DNA of 64,000 nucleotides from Tuctoria greenei (GCA_036927565.1 JAYESD010000003.1:96891591-96955590); one strand, 5' to 3'. Positions 43,263 to 55,509 are shown, counted from the stretch's first letter. Program-made: numbers and translations. The notes: generated from the letters alone by a model not told the origin.

Positions 43263-46069
43263 TGTGACGCCCGGTTCCGAAAAAAATGAACCAAGCTAAC
43301 GTATATATGTGCCCAGGATGTTCATCACACATACACGAGTGCAATCACAAAAGAGTATACAGAAAATTACCACAGAACAAGATTAATTAACCAAATTTTA
43401 TTACACAAACCATATTATCCTCGAATACAAGCTCTAATGAATATTAATGACAAGTTCAACTAATGCAGCGGAAATAAACTAATTAAGCAAACTAAGCAAC
43501 TAAGCAAAAGGGATAGCGCAGCTCCAATAACACCACAGGCAAAGCTGACGGTAGACACGGCCTAGAACTCCGCATTATCACCATTAAAGTCCCAATCCTG
43601 ACCTGCAACTGTTGGGGGGGATTGCAAGAGTGAGTACATGTCGTACTCAGCAAGTGTGGAAAGTATGACATGTGGCTGATTCAAATGATGACAATAATAA
43701 TGGCAAAGTGCTGAAAAGTACAGTAAAACATTTGAAAAGCAATATATTATATGTATGTGAAATAAACCCATCATAATCATAAATAATACCATAATACCAA
43801 ACTGAATTCATTACCATCATCAATAATTCCAGATTTCACCATCGTCAATAACCATATTCAATACCAGAAATTTATCCATAACCATCCATAATCATTACCA
43901 AACCATAACCATCCCAATTACCAATTTCCCTCTAATCATGTAGGTCATCCAGGCGCTCATAACCGGGAGCACGGCTATCATGATAGTTTATTTAGACTCT
44001 GCAGAGTTTGTACCTCTTTACGCACGTGTTTGTGATTTCATCACCCGTCGGCGACTAAGGAACCTCCCTTATGCCAATTACACTTCCTTTGGTGTATGGC
44101 CAAGAGATCACAAAATAGCCTTTACAAAGGGATTACTAGCCTATTCAGACCCCACTGAGGTTTCACCGGTGGCGATGTCTCCCGCAGAGCACATCTTCAA
44201 CCAAGGGCCCCCTCTTCAGCCATTCGGATCCCAGGGTAGTCCCACCAATCATCAACAAGCCCAATCCGACTACCCCTTCCCCGAGCATCCGCAATGGTCC
44301 AAACAGCACTAGCAAAGCCCTAATTAATCAGCTACGCTGCACCCATATTTGGCCTCGTGGTGGCACTGTAGTCCTGGCTTATTCTCGCATGAACCGGTCC
44401 TTAGATCTAAAGCAAGCAAACCACCATAACATCCAACCCATCCACATTCCAGGCTTGCTTAGATCACCCATTACCATATCATATTTAACCAATTCATGTT
44501 AACCATAATCTCATTAATACATAATTAAATATGTAGTGTTGTTTTTCCATCCCAATTAATTTAGCGAAGCAAAAAGTAAAAACCCTTCCCGACTCTCTAC
44601 CATAAATTCCAGGTGACAAGGGTGGTTTAGCAAATCTAGTAAACTTCCTACCATAGGATTCCCATCAAATTGACACAGCATGCAGTTTTGCAAACAAAAC
44701 ATTTATTTTAAAAACAGGATCAATATGCTTCAAGGACACTTGTCTTGCTCTTGCTGTTGATTAGGGTCAAAGCCTTCAAACTATTGATGTTGTAGATCCT
44801 CCGCGGCACTTTCTAGCGCAAATCCGTCTAATCGACACAATAAACATACAAGACAAGAAACACAATCAAAGAGTGCACAAATATTACTCAACATTACATG
44901 ACATGCATGATTGATGCAAATGTAAGGTAGAACTTGTTACTAGATTGCTTTTAATGATCTCTAACTAGTTCTAATAGCTTTTAACAAGTTTATACAGGTT
45001 TGGATTCGATTAGATCAAATTTTAGAACCAATTCAACATAATTTAACCAGAAAGATCGGACTAGTCCGCTAGGGACCGGACAAGTCCGCACTTGACGAGA
45101 TCAGCATATTAGGGTTTTCTAGATCGACGTGAATTTGGGGATTATGGGTTGAATTCACGTAAGGACAATAGAATAGAAGGTATACCAGGTGTTTAGAACT
45201 CCAATGAACCAAGAAACTTGGAGGTAGCACTTGGATCTTGGTGATCTAGGGTTGGTGATGAACTTGGGAGGAATTGGTGGTGAAGGACGAAACTTGGTGG
45301 AGATCTTGATCCTCCTTCGTTTCCTCCTCTTCTTCCTCTTGCTTGGGATCTTCTCCTCCCTCCTCGATGGCGGCTCCCCACGAACTAGGGTTTGGGTGGG
45401 TGGAAAAGTGGCAAATAGATGTCAAACCAAGCGGTGGGGTTGTTTATATAGAGGTGGAGGCTAGGGTTAGATGGATTTCGAGTTTTGGGATGAGTAGAGA
45501 CCGGTTTAGAGTCCCACATGGGCTCTAAAAGAGTTAGGCACGACGTCCCTAGGCCCACTTAACGTGAAACCCAAGAAACAAGTCGTAAAACAAAAGATCA
45601 ACTCGGAGTCACGAAATATCGGACAAGTCCGGAAAGGATCGGGCTAGTCCGAAGTCGTCCAGAGAGAAAATCGGACAAGTCTGGACAAAAATCGGACAAG
45701 TCCGATCTTAGTCAGAAAGGAAAACGGACAAGTCCGCTGGAACACCGGACTAGTCCGGACAAGTCCAGGGACTTAGCAAATTTCAAGGATTCATGGAATA
45801 TCGGACTAGTCCGCACAAAATCGGACAAGTCCGAAGTTGTCCAGGGGCAAATATCGGACTAATCCGCAGCAAAAACAGACAAGTTCGTTTTTAGACAGAG
45901 AGAAATCAGACTAGTCCTCAGAAAAACCAGACTATTCCGCACTTTCCTACATTTTTAAGTGCGGTTTTGCTCCAAATCAATTTTAAACTTGTTCCTCTTG
46001 TTATGGATTAATGTTAAACATGTATATGAATGTATACAAGGCATGATGCATGAAAATGAGGGTGTTACA
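43263..46069 (-). repeat. Tekay 5' LTR, full length
   Basis: 2807 bp with TGT...ACA ends. The half nearest 46069 (the LTR start) is shared with the truncated 3' LTR and has about 16 GGACTAGTCC/GGACAAGTCC words (45057-45090 and 45617-45940). The half near 43263 has none that I can see. Small frames in it, such as 43980-44312, have no recognisable product. Confidence 0.85.
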
Positions 46070-46074
46070 ACCCG

Positions 46075-46299
46075 GACCTGCGGGACACGCGACAGCGTCG
46101 GACCTCCCCTCCATGAGGGAACTGCACCTAGAGCTGCTGGGCACGTGGTAGCTTCGAGCCTTCCCTCAGTGGAGAGGCGTGGCTATGTCGCATGCCACGC
46201 GGCACCCTGGACCACGTTGGATCTTGCCCCCGTGGGCGGTGGGACCTAATGTGCCTCCTTTCCTGTATCTAGGGGTACCCGGTTCACGAGGTACTGACA
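46075..46299 (-). repeat. Solo LTR segment 3 (5' tip)
   Basis: On minus it starts TGTCAGTACCTCGTGAACC at 46299. It has degenerate ACGTGG/CCACGCG words resembling the spaced G-box units of the Tat LTRs. The duplication GAGTG follows at 46300-46304. Confidence 0.78.
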
Positions 46300-46304
46300 G
46301 AGTG

Positions 46305-47084
46305 CGGATAGCTTTAGGGTTGTAACTTGTAAGGCTGCTAACAGAGGCACTCCTAAAAGCACCGTTATGCAAAATTTACCAGTGCGCGCCCACAGCGGCA
46401 ACGCTAAACTCCTCGCTAAGAGAGAGAAAAGGAAGAGAGAAGGATAGAAAAAACAAACAAAAGATGAGAAATATAATATAAAATAGGTAGTAAGTAGATA
46501 TAGAGATCTGATTTAGAGGTAAACGAGCGTGTAGAAACTGTAGAGTTAAGATTCTTTTAAAAATGATAGTATAATGGTATAGAAGTGAGGTCCATTTGTG
46601 TTGCGTTTACGCCAGTGAAATCAGCGTTACAGCAAAGCGGCACGTACAAACGTATGCTACGCTTGCATTGGGGCCTGGAAAGTGCTGACTGATCTGCACC
46701 GCATCCAGTGCCCAGCTGGTTCATACGTGTACGACACCCCATGTCACATGGCTAGCTTACCTATGATCCCATTAGCGTTAGTTAACTGGAAAGTGGCGGA
46801 AACAGGCAGCAAGGCCGCCCCAGTTTTTATGGATTCTTATTGCGTGGAGTCAAGGGAAATTCATCTTGATAAAGGGAAAGCAAAGTCGTTGTAAATGAAC
46901 TAAGCATATATCAGCTGATTAATTAGGTTCTATGTAGCAGAATATGTCCGTCTCGGTTGGAGTTTCCAACTCTGCATCGTGTTGTATTATGCAGTAATCG
47001 AGAAATTCCCATCGAAACTGATGCACCTGATATGAATTCATCGTACTGTGTTTCACGTGAAGGAAAACATAACTCTAGGAGAAC
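46305..47084. other. Non-coding sequence beyond the nest
   Basis: The first 13 bases complete the MITE end begun at 5027. The remainder is AT-rich with purine runs near 46420-46500. A 70-codon frame at 46682-46894 has no recognised domain. No gene is called. Confidence 0.5.
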
Positions 47085-47447
47085 TAAAAGGTATTAAGGT
47101 TTCCTTTAGATTGGAAGAATTGAAAAACACAAGAACGGAAAAAATATAAGAATTGAAATTGTATGTCTTTACAATTTTATAGGAATTGAAAATATAGGAA
47201 TTGAGATGAGAAGTCATTTGGCAGCATCATAGGAAAAACAAGGGAACATGTAATATGAGACAGGAAAGAAAAAAGATGTTGAAGCTCATGTTAAGTTTCC
47301 TACAAAATTTAGCAAAGGAATCCATTCCTATAGAAACTACCATTTGTTTTTCATGTGAGCCAAATAAACATGTAGGAAAAAATCTTTTACAAATCATATC
47401 CTTCAAAATTCTTTTGTCATTCCTCAATCCAAGGGAGCCTAAACATT
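47085..47447. mobile_element. Probable MITE-like element, about 360 bp
   Basis: The left end, TTTCCTTTAGATTGGAAGAATTG, is imperfectly complementary to the right end, ATTCCTCAATCCAAGGGAG. The inside is AT-rich, with repeated AGGAATTGA words at both ends. Similar short elements with a GGATTG...GGAATT start are common in grasses. No target duplication is clear, so the class is not settled. Confidence 0.5.
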
Positions 47448-47604
47448 GACATAACAAGCAACGCCCCCACTTGCCAATAAACTTTCACATTTTTGTTAAT
47501 CTTTCGCATCATTTTGTCTGGTATACTTCCACTATAAAGGCAAAACACTTGGAATCTGTACATCTTAACACTTCTTGCCTTAGTACGCTTAGTTAGAAAA
47601 TAAA

Positions 47605-47935
47605 CACTACAAGCATGTGATTAATTTGCAATGGCCAAAGGTCGTTGTAAATAAGTCTAAAGTCGTTATAAATAAGCTATTTACAACAGTTTTTACCGTC
47701 ATAATTAAAGAGTCGTAAATAAACTAATCTACTACGGCCATCCTCGTAAATAAGTTAATTTATGATGGTTGTCCGTAGCCATCGTAAACGAGAGGCCCGT
47801 GGCACGTGGAGGGTCGTGCCTCCTTTACGACGGTATGGACCTAGGCTGCCGTAAATAAGGAAGGCTTATTTACGACGATGAGAAAGACGGCGTAAATGAC
47901 AGAGGTCTTATTTATGACGACTCATCACAAAATGC
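47605..47935. repeat. CACTA terminus and TTTACGACGG subterminal repeats
   Basis: After CACTACAAGC come about ten degenerate copies of a word, GTCGTAAATAA or its complement TTATTTACGAC, in both orientations between 47640 and 47930. The sequence differs from the array of the first CACTA (TCACAGGCGG), so this is another family. Confidence 0.8.
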
Positions 47936-48429
47936 ACATAAGTCCATAGAATGGCTATGCACTACCCCTTCGACTATCGCCAAAGCCAAAAAAAAGTCAT
48001 CTCCACACTTCTTTCTCGGTGCTGGTTTATAACTTTCAAAGTGTGTTTTTAGCTACAATTACTTAAGCTACAATTGATCATGTTTAGCTTAATTTAGCTA
48101 AGTTGAGTTAGATTTAACTATGTTTGATAAAGTTTATCTGAGTTCATCTTAGATTTGACTATGTTAGATAAAATATGACTAGAACTGACAAAGTTTTATT
48201 ATATAGACTTCCGAAGAAGACAGATGTGGCATGAGCACGTGTGACGGCTGTCACGAAGGAAACACAATTTGTTGCCCATGCTGTCGAGGCGTATTGTCGA
48301 GCTAACGTCTGTCATTGCAAAATATTAGAACATACATATCACTAAAATACTATGAATTTAAAATAAAGTAATTTAAATTACTTATCTCCATCGTTGCCTG
48401 CATCTATGTCATATAGGTTCCCTTATACT
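47936..48429. other. CACTA interior, no gene seen
   Basis: AT-rich sequence with a degenerate repeat of TTAGCTAAGTT/TTAACTATGTTTGA words at about 48055-48185. No coding frame of note. It may be the 3' untranslated part of the TNPA-like gene. Confidence 0.5.
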
Positions 48430-49421
48430 TTGTGCGGCCTTGTGCAGTGCTTTCTCCTTCTCTAGCTATGCCTGCATCTGCGCAAACGTCTCTTGCATGC
48501 TTTGTAACTCTAAGTCGCCTCTTTGTGAGAGACGTCCGCTCGACAGCCTAGCAGACGAAGCTTTGCGATGAAGTGCCTCTTGAACGTCGCGCCTTCCTCG
48601 AGTCGAGAACTCCATCGAATATGACAAACTTACAAAAGAAGGAAGATTAATAATCAAAAGAAGGGAGATTGAAAAAGTAAAACAAATGACCAACTCATCG
48701 TTCATGGAATTTTCCGCCTTTGCTTGCATACACGGCTTGGGGGGTCAATTTGCGCGTTTTCCCAATTGTACCCATCACTGTGTATCCTCACAACTTCTTG
48801 CCCATACTTTTCCTTAAAGACAATGAAATCAAGTAAGCATGTCAACAATAGTATTAGTTATAATTCAATTGAAGAATTTTTAGAACTTACTAGTCAATCG
48901 GCCACGACCTAACTGCACTACACAAGCTGGGAAGGGTCACTTCCACTGTGACCTCTCTGGTAAGATGATAAGCAAGCGTCGGTATTGGCCACACTCTAGT
49001 AGCGCTCGATTCCAGATCGGTCTCGTGCTCCTGTAAATACATGTTAGTAGGGTAAATATATTATGAAGACATAGAACGAAATCGCAATACGCTTACCACA
49101 CGTTTAGCAAAATGCAAATGATCACCAGCGTCATAGTTGTGCTTCCCGTCAGACCCTCTAAAGTCTCGAGCCCTCTTGGCCTTAGCGATGAACTCATCTC
49201 TATCCCACATCCGACAGAGGGATTGGTATGCTTTGTATCGGCCCTCCAACAAGGAAACATTGACCATCACATGTTTAGCATTTCATCAAAATGTTGCTAA
49301 CATAACTAAATAATAAAGCATATAACACAAACAACTTCCTCCGCGTACTGCTCCTCTGTCAAGTACAGAGGCATTTCTAAATGGTCCCTGCTCCTTCTTT
49401 TGATTCCACTTAGGGAACTTG
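48430..49421 (-). pseudogene. TNPA/PTTA-like CACTA gene, 3' exons
   Basis: Reading on minus: an exon near 49380 (MPLYLTEEQYAEEVV), an exon at about 49270-49075 with a PTTA-type motif (YKAYQSLCRMWDRDEF, then KHNYDAGDHLHFAKR), one at 49030-48890, one at 48840-48700 (EKYGQEVVRIHSDGYNW, then a frameshifted VYASKGGKFH), and a last exon (about 48640-48430) with a coiled coil QETFAQMQA ending LEKEKALHKAAQ. Introns are inferred from gaps and GT/AG signals and remain approximate. The gene would bind subterminal repeats, but frameshifts and a TAG near 48464 make this copy doubtful. Confidence 0.62.
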
Positions 49422-49563
49422 TTTAGACCGTCCAAAGTGGCACACTATAAAGCATACTATATACTCTGTATCACAATGTAATTTAGAGTACATACTGTAA
49501 AAGTAGAAGGAGAATAGTGTATAGAGTATGCTTTAGAGATACGCTGGTGTGGATAGCCTTAGA
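49422..49563. mobile_element. Small MITE in an intron of the CACTA gene
   Basis: About 142 bp. The left end, TTTAGACCGTCC...CTATAAAGCATAC, and the inverted right end, CTCTAAAGCATAC...GGATAGCCTTAG, form an imperfect terminal inverted repeat of about 45 bp. Its right half matches 5027-5098 plus 46305-46317. Flanks share AACTTG (49417-49422 region and 49563-49569), a possible target duplication. Confidence 0.62.
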
Positions 49564-49641
49564 ACTTGAATACAAGCGTAAGACAACACTTACGTGACAA
49601 GCTTTTGAGCGTTCTTGTTGAACACGGTTCTCACATGGTCC
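49564..49641 (-). pseudogene. CACTA gene exon, downstream piece (cut by Tat-3)
   Basis: On minus, codons for LDHVRTVFNKNAQKLVT end at a good donor (CACGTAAGTG, about 49589-49598). The exon's upstream part is on the other side of Tat-3 at 62218-62262. Confidence 0.62.
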
Positions 49642-49646
49642 AATAG

Positions 49647-50460
49647 TGTCGGTACCCTGCGTACCGGATACCCCTTGGGATTGCAAAGATCACAAGGAAA
49701 CTCCATCTACCAGATTTGAAGACCTCCGAAGGCCCCACATGTCAGTCGTAACCGGACCTGCTTCCCCGACATGGTTAGTACCAGGGCCACCACGTGTATC
49801 ATAAGACCGGAGCTATCGCCCACACATGACAAAGCTTCGGACTGGATACCAGTATGGCACCCCCGGACCTAACCCCAGACAGAGGGAAGCTCCAGTATCG
49901 ACACGTGTCCAACAGCACCGGACCTACCTGTCCACGATGGTAAGCTCCAGAGCTGCCATGTGTCCGAACCGCCAGACCTTCAACCTCAACAATCAGACTG
50001 GTGGACCCCCAACGGATAGGAACTTCAAGGGGCAATCAAAGACTTCAAGACCCGATTAAGTGTCATTAATACCATATTAATGACACACGATCAGAAGACC
50101 CTTAATGCCAGTAACGACACTGTTAAGGCCCGTTACCATACTATTAAGGGTAATTAACCATATTTATTGTGTATTAAACATTAGTAACCGCTAGGGCCAC
50201 ATGTCGGGCCAGGCTAACAGTGTAATGACCAGTCCTTGTGCTATAAAAGGACTGGTCGGCGATACACAAAGAGAGACTCTCAGGCACTCTCAAGCACACA
50301 CAATCACTGAAAGCTCTTAGACACTCAATATAACAGCCACACACCCCGTGGAGTAGGGTATTACGCTCAGGCGGCCCGAAAGCACAGCCATTACCGAACT
50401 ACGAACTCCACGGACTACTAACAGTAGTACCGGGAGATCTGTCGGATTTACACACCGACA
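49647..50460 (+). repeat. Tat-3 5' LTR (814 bp)
   Basis: TGTCGGTACC to CACCGACA. TATA hairpin at 50227-50257 is perfect (11 bp). About 56 bp present in the 3' LTR (ACCATGTAAACC...TTTGCGCGC region) are missing at about 50381. Confidence 0.92.
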
Positions 50461-50497
50461 GTTGGCGCGTCAGGTAGGGGCGCCCGAGATTTCAAGA

Positions 50498-52912
50498 ATG
50501 GTGAACTCAGCTGCTAGATTCCAACGGCAACCTCGCTGCGCAATCTGCTAGAGGCAACCACTCCAACATGCAACAACCGGCAGGTGTCGCAGCTCTAGCA
50601 GGAGTCATGCCTCCGCCGCCACCGTCTACACCAGCAAATCAAGCTGGACAACGGGACGAGGCATCTGCATCGGTCACGACGTCGGCGAATAACAACAACC
50701 CCGAACACGCGCTCCATGCAGCACATGATCTTCTTCAACGCCCACCACCTCCGGGTGCATCTCAGGGTGCAATGGAGCAGTGGAGGGCTGATGTGGAACA
50801 TTTAGTTGCAGCAGCAGCTGATCGCATCAGCAACCAAGGTCCTCCCCCCTTGGGGCGGGCCCCATCGCAGAATCGGACTTTGTCGGGCAGACTTGGTCCG
50901 CACGCTTCCCAAAATAGGAGGCGCGCTGCATCTCAGCAAGTTACGTCGCTACCTGCCGGGGCGCGGCGCACCCATACAGTAACGAGGCTTTCAACTCATG
51001 ACCTCCGGGCGGAGCTTGATTGCCGTTACCGTCAACAGGACGGCTGCGTCCATATCGAACGTGCTCGCGAAAGGAGAGAAGCTCGAGATAGTCCTGTTCC
51101 TGAGGGAATAGGAGGAGGCTGTTCTGCCCTAACCATGCACTTGCGCATGGTCAGATGGCCACAAAAGTTTCGGCCTCACCTCCCGGAGAAATTTGACGGG
51201 ACTGTCAGTCCCGCTGAGTTTCTCCAGATTTACTCCACTGCAATCCTTGCAGCCGGAGGTAACAAGGCCGTAATGGCCAACTACTTCCCCGTGGATTTAG
51301 CTGGGACCGCCAGGTCCTAGTTCATGAGCCTCCCACCCAACTCCATCAATAGTTGGGCGGAATTGTGCCAATAGTTCACCGCCAATTTCAGGAGTTCATA
51401 CACCCGACCAGGCACCGAACTGGACCTTTTTGCTGTAAGGCAGAAAGGGGAGAATCCCTATGTTCCTTCATCCAGAGGATCTCCCAGTTACGAAACACTA
51501 TTCCTTCTATCTCCAGTGCCTCTGTTATTGTGGCATTTAGACAGGGCGTACGAGACAAGAAGATGTTGGAGAAGCTAGCGATCAAGGAGATCACCAGCAT
51601 CACGAAGCTCTTTAGCTTGGCAGACAAGTGTGCCAAAGCTGCGGAGGGTCGTGAAATGCACTCCAAACCACCTCTGGAGGATAACAAAAAATCCTCCAAT
51701 GGCGAAGCCACTACCTCCGGGAGTGGCAAAAAGAAGAAAAAGTCCAACGGCAAGAAAAAGTTGTTGGTCGGCACACCTACTGCTGCAGCTGCTGCAGCTC
51801 CGGGTGGCCGGGGGCCACACCCCGAGAAACAACCTCGGGCGTCATCTGAAGACGGCGGCAACTCCAATATGTGGTGTCCTATACATAAGTCGAACAGCCA
51901 CAACCTGGAAGACTGTCGAGAGGTCCAGAACCATGTCGAGCGCTACAACAAGCGCCAGGAAGAAGTTCCTTTCCGACAAAGGGAAGGAAAACAGAAAGTT
52001 GATGAAGCTCTGGCTGAAGAGGAGTTAGGTTTTCAGGACCCTAAAAAGGTCCTGAAGGCTGTATACACCTCCATCGAAGATGACTCCGACATCTCCGACA
52101 ATGAACGTCGGAAAACTATGAACACCATCTTTGGTGGTTCGTGGGACATCACCTCCCGCCGTGTCCTCAAAACCATGCGGTGGGACATGGCCTCAGTAGC
52201 TCCCACCGCCAGGGTGGAGCCGCATTGAAAGTGGATGGACACTACCATCACTTTTGATGCATCAGACAGCCCTCGGAACATGATTGGAGCTGACCAACTC
52301 CCATTGATGGTATCTCCAACCATCAACAACATCCAACTCCACCATGTAATAGTGGACGGAGGTTCGGGGCTGAACCTCATAAGCTTCGAAGCTTTTGTCA
52401 AGCTTTAGCTCCGACCTTCGGACCTTCACCCCTCCAGACCTTTCTCCGGGGTAGGTCCGGAGGCCATAACCCCACTTGGTGCCATTACTCTCCCCGTAAC
52501 CTTTGGGACTCGGAAGAACTATCCAACTGAGAAGTTGGTGTTTGACGTTGCTCAGATCAACTTACCCTTCAACGCCATTATGGGCAGGCCAGCCTTATAC
52601 AAGTTCATGGCTGCTGCTCATTATGGTTACTTGGTGTTGAAGATGCCAACACCAGCTGGTGTTCTTCAGATCCGCGGAGACCGCACTGCCGGAGTGACTA
52701 CTCTAGAAGAACTTCACGCGCTTGCTATAGCGCAGGAGGAAGAATCTAGGCAGGAGCAAACTCCGAAACCCCCGAGCATTCGTCAACGAGGCTCAACCTC
52801 CGCACCTCGCGTGCAACCAAGCGGCGATACCGACATTCCCGTCAAAGTCGTCCAAATCGGTTTTGATGCCGCTCTGACCACCCGTATATCGGGAGGTCTG
52901 AATGACAAATAG
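50498..52912 (+). pseudogene. Tat-3 gag-protease
   Basis: ATG at 50498 (MVNSAAR), frameshift near 50525, then an open stretch from about 50530 to 51320 with capsid sequence (MHLRMVRWPQKFRPHLPEKF). TAG codons replace TGG at 51318 and CAG at 51372. A further frame (51353-52228) carries the basic linker and WCPIHKSNSHNLEDC (about 51865). TGA at 52226 and TAG at 52406 interrupt the protease (VDGGSGLNLISFEAF near 52355; ILGRPALYKF-like IMGRPALYKF near 52580). The last frame ends at the shared TAG (52910-52912). Confidence 0.85.
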
Positions 52913-55509
52913 GAACTCGCGCTCATCACTTTCCTCCGGGCTAACGTTGACGTGTTTGCTTGGCAACCGTCACAAATGCCTGGGATCCCTAGGGAAGTGA
53001 TCGAGCATAATCTGAAGATCTATCCCGCCGCACGACCTGTACACCAGAAGCCTTGAAAGCAGTAAGTAGAGTGATAGAACTTCATACGACAAGAAGTGAA
53101 GAAGTTGCTCGAAGCTGGATTCATCCGAGAGGTCTTCCACCCAAAATGGCTGGCAAACCCAGTCGTTGTACCCAAGGCCGGCGGGAAGCTTCAGATGTGT
53201 ATCGACTACACAACACTAAATAAGGCATGTCCAAAATATCTATTCCCACTACCTAGAATAGATCAGATAGTGGATTCCACCTCCGAGTGTGAATTACTGT
53301 GTTTCCTAGACGCATATTTTGGGTACCATCAAATCAGAATGTCTAGGGAAGATGAAGAGCATACCTCTTTTATCACAGTAGATGGATTGTATTGTTATAT
53401 TGCCATGTCATTTGGTCTCAAGAATGCAGCCTCAACATTTATACGAGCTATGTACAAAACCTTTGGAGAGCTCATCAGAGACGTAGTGGAACTGTATGTT
53501 GATGACATCGTCGTCAAAATCAAGGACAAGGAGTCACTTCTTGGCACCTTGCAAGCTGTTTCGACAAGATGCGGGTCACCCGCACAAAGCTGAACCCAGA
53601 CAAGTCTGTCTTCGGGGTTAGCTCCGGAAAGCTTCTTGGATTCTTGGTGAACCACCGAGGCATAGAGGCGAATCCGGCGAAGATTAAAGCCATTGAAGAT
53701 ATGTGGCCCCCAGTCTGCATCAAGGACGTCCAGAAGCTGATTGGATGTCTAGCCGCCCTCAGCTGGTTCATCTCAAGACTGGCGGAACGGGCACTTCCCT
53801 TCTTCAAGCTGTTGAGGAAGTCCGGACCATTCCAATGGTCTGAAGAAGCAAAAAAGGCGTTCCAGGAGCTGAAGCAGCTCCTCACCACCCTACCAACCTT
53901 CGTAGCTCTGAACCCTGGTGAGCCTCTATTGCTTTACATTTCGGCAACTAACGAAGTTGTTAGCATGGTCCTGGTTGCGAAGAGACCAGGACCCTCACAA
54001 GCTCAGGAATCTAGACCACTCCGGGAGGGTCAGGAGGTTCATGAAGGCGAGTCTGGGTCCCAGCCCCCAGACTTGGATCTACAAGGAGTTACTCTTGTTG
54101 AACAAGAGGATCCGAACCCCTCCGGGAGGGTCCGTGTCACTACAGAAGAAGCTCTGGGTTCCTTCAGCAAGGACCTGGAGGTTCTCGAAGAAGGTTCGAA
54201 CCCCTCCGGGATGGTCTGGGTCGATGAGGAGGAAGCTTTGGGCCCCTCCGGGAGGGTCCGAACGGTCCAACGCCCAGTGTACTTCATCAGCGAAGTACTC
54301 CATGATGCCAAGACTCGATACGTAGAGGTGCATAAGCTGCTCTATACAGTTCTTATCGCCTCTGGGAAGCTTCGCCATTACTTCCAAGCTCATAAGATCT
54401 TAGTGGTGACCTCTTATCCACTGCGTGTGATCTTGCATAATCCCAATTCACTGGAAACATTGCAAAGTGGGCAGCGGAATTGGCCGAGTTTGACCTAGAA
54501 TTCGTCCCAAGACAAGCGATCAAGAGTTTGGCAGAGTTTGGCGGACTTCATGGCAGAATAGACCCCCTCCCCATCAAACCCTGGGGGCCCTAGTGATCAG
54601 AAGCTGGAACTCAAGACTCCGGTCTTCACCGAGCCTCACTGGACTCTCTACTTTGACGGCTCCATTCAAAAGCAGGGGGCCGAAGCTGGAGTCCTTCTCC
54701 TCGCTCCAACTGGGGAGAAAGTAAAATACATGGTCAACCTTGACTTCAAGGTGACCAACAACATGGCGGAGTATGAAGCACTCATTTACGGATTAAAGGT
54801 GGCACTGTCATACGGTGTCAAGCAGCTGTTGGTCAAGGGAGATTCGCAGTTCATCATTAAACAGGTGAAGGGTGAATGCTCTTGCAACAATCCCCAACTA
54901 GCTGCTTATCTCCTTGAAGTCCAGAGGCTTCAAAAGGACTTCGAAGTCCTGGATCTCCACCATGTCCAGCGTGTCCATAATGGTGAAGCTAACGAATTCT
55001 CGACGAAAGCGTCAAGCAAAGCTCCAGCTCCCGACGGAACCTTTATCCAAAGATTGTCAAAACCTACAGCTCAGCCCGCTGAACTGAGCGAAGGGGGCGA
55101 GACCAGCATCCCGAAGCTGGCGGTCCCGATGGCCCTGTTACCATGGCAGCCATCAAGGGTCGTAGGTGCTGCCGGAAGCTCTGAGCAACCCAGCATGCAA
55201 GACTCAAGTGCTCAAGCTAGCTCCAATGCATGGATCTCGGAGATCCAGAGCTACTTGAAAGACAATTTCCTTCCTGACGATGATGTATCCGCTGACCGAA
55301 TAGTTAGATTAGCTAAAATATACACGTTGGTAGAAGGGGATCTCTATCGGCGCGATGCCAATGGCGTCCTAATGCGGTGCATCATAAGGGAAGAAGGTCG
55401 TGAGTTCCTCACGGAAATCCATGGAGGTGAGTGTGAGAACCACGCGTCCTCCCGCACGCTGGTTGGTAAAACCTTCCGGCATGGCTTCTACTGGCCTACA
55501 ACGCTTTAG
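52913..55509 (+). pseudogene. Tat-3 RT, RNase H and second RNase H
   Basis: The frame continues after TAG with ELALITFLRANVDVFAWQPS. Stops lie near 53055-53070. RT (53096-53593) has ELYVDDIVVK at about 53488-53517, with a frameshift near 53560. RNase H with the repeat insertion lies at 53569-54498. The second RNase H (54640-55010) has YFDGS, AEYEALIYGL and VKGDSQFII. The integrase zinc region begins near 55390. TAG at 55507 (CAG in Tat-2) separates it from the integrase core frame. Confidence 0.87.

Larger units (their letters stand above)
41019..46069 (-). mobile_element. Tekay-type Ty3/gypsy element with large internal deletion
   Basis: The 5' LTR is 43263-46069 (TGTAACACCC...GGGCGTCACA on minus). 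The primer-binding site TGGTATCAGAGC (initiator Met tRNA) is at 43248-43259. The 3' LTR (41019-42540) contains only the first half. Only about 720 bp of internal sequence remain: a gag start joined to the integrase chromodomain end. A polypurine tract TTTAAGGGGGG touches the 3' LTR (about 42546-42556). The ACCCG after 46069 is probably the target copy, and its partner was lost with the missing LTR end. Confidence 0.85.
5099..46299 (-). mobile_element. Solo LTR of a Tat-like gypsy element, split by later insertions
   Basis: The outer ends are TGTTGAGG (5099) and ACTGACA (46299), flanked by the identical 5-bp duplication GAGTG at 5094-5098 and 46300-46304. Read on the minus strand it starts TGTCAGTACC, resembling the TGTCGGTACC start of the Tat LTRs here. 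Its pieces are 5099-5536, 40872 to about 41018, and 46075-46299, in total about 810 bp, close to the 814-875 bp of the Tat LTRs. It shares with them the TATA hairpin and the block reading GTGGAGTAGGGTATTA on the minus strand. No internal region belongs to it, so it is probably a solo LTR made by LTR-LTR recombination. The adjoining MITE resumes on both sides. Confidence 0.8.

Noticed and set aside
43980..44312. 110-codon plus-strand frame in the Tekay 5' LTR
   Set aside because: It lies in LTR sequence missing from the truncated 3' LTR and shows no recognisable domain. It was not called as a gene.
46682..46894. 70-codon ORF between elements as a host gene
   Set aside because: No domain, no splice or promoter context, and its length is within chance expectation.
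49422..49563. Reading the inverted repeat as a microRNA precursor
   Set aside because: The fold is explained by MITE terminal inverted repeats, and a second copy is split by an LTR. There is no evidence of a distinct mature strand.
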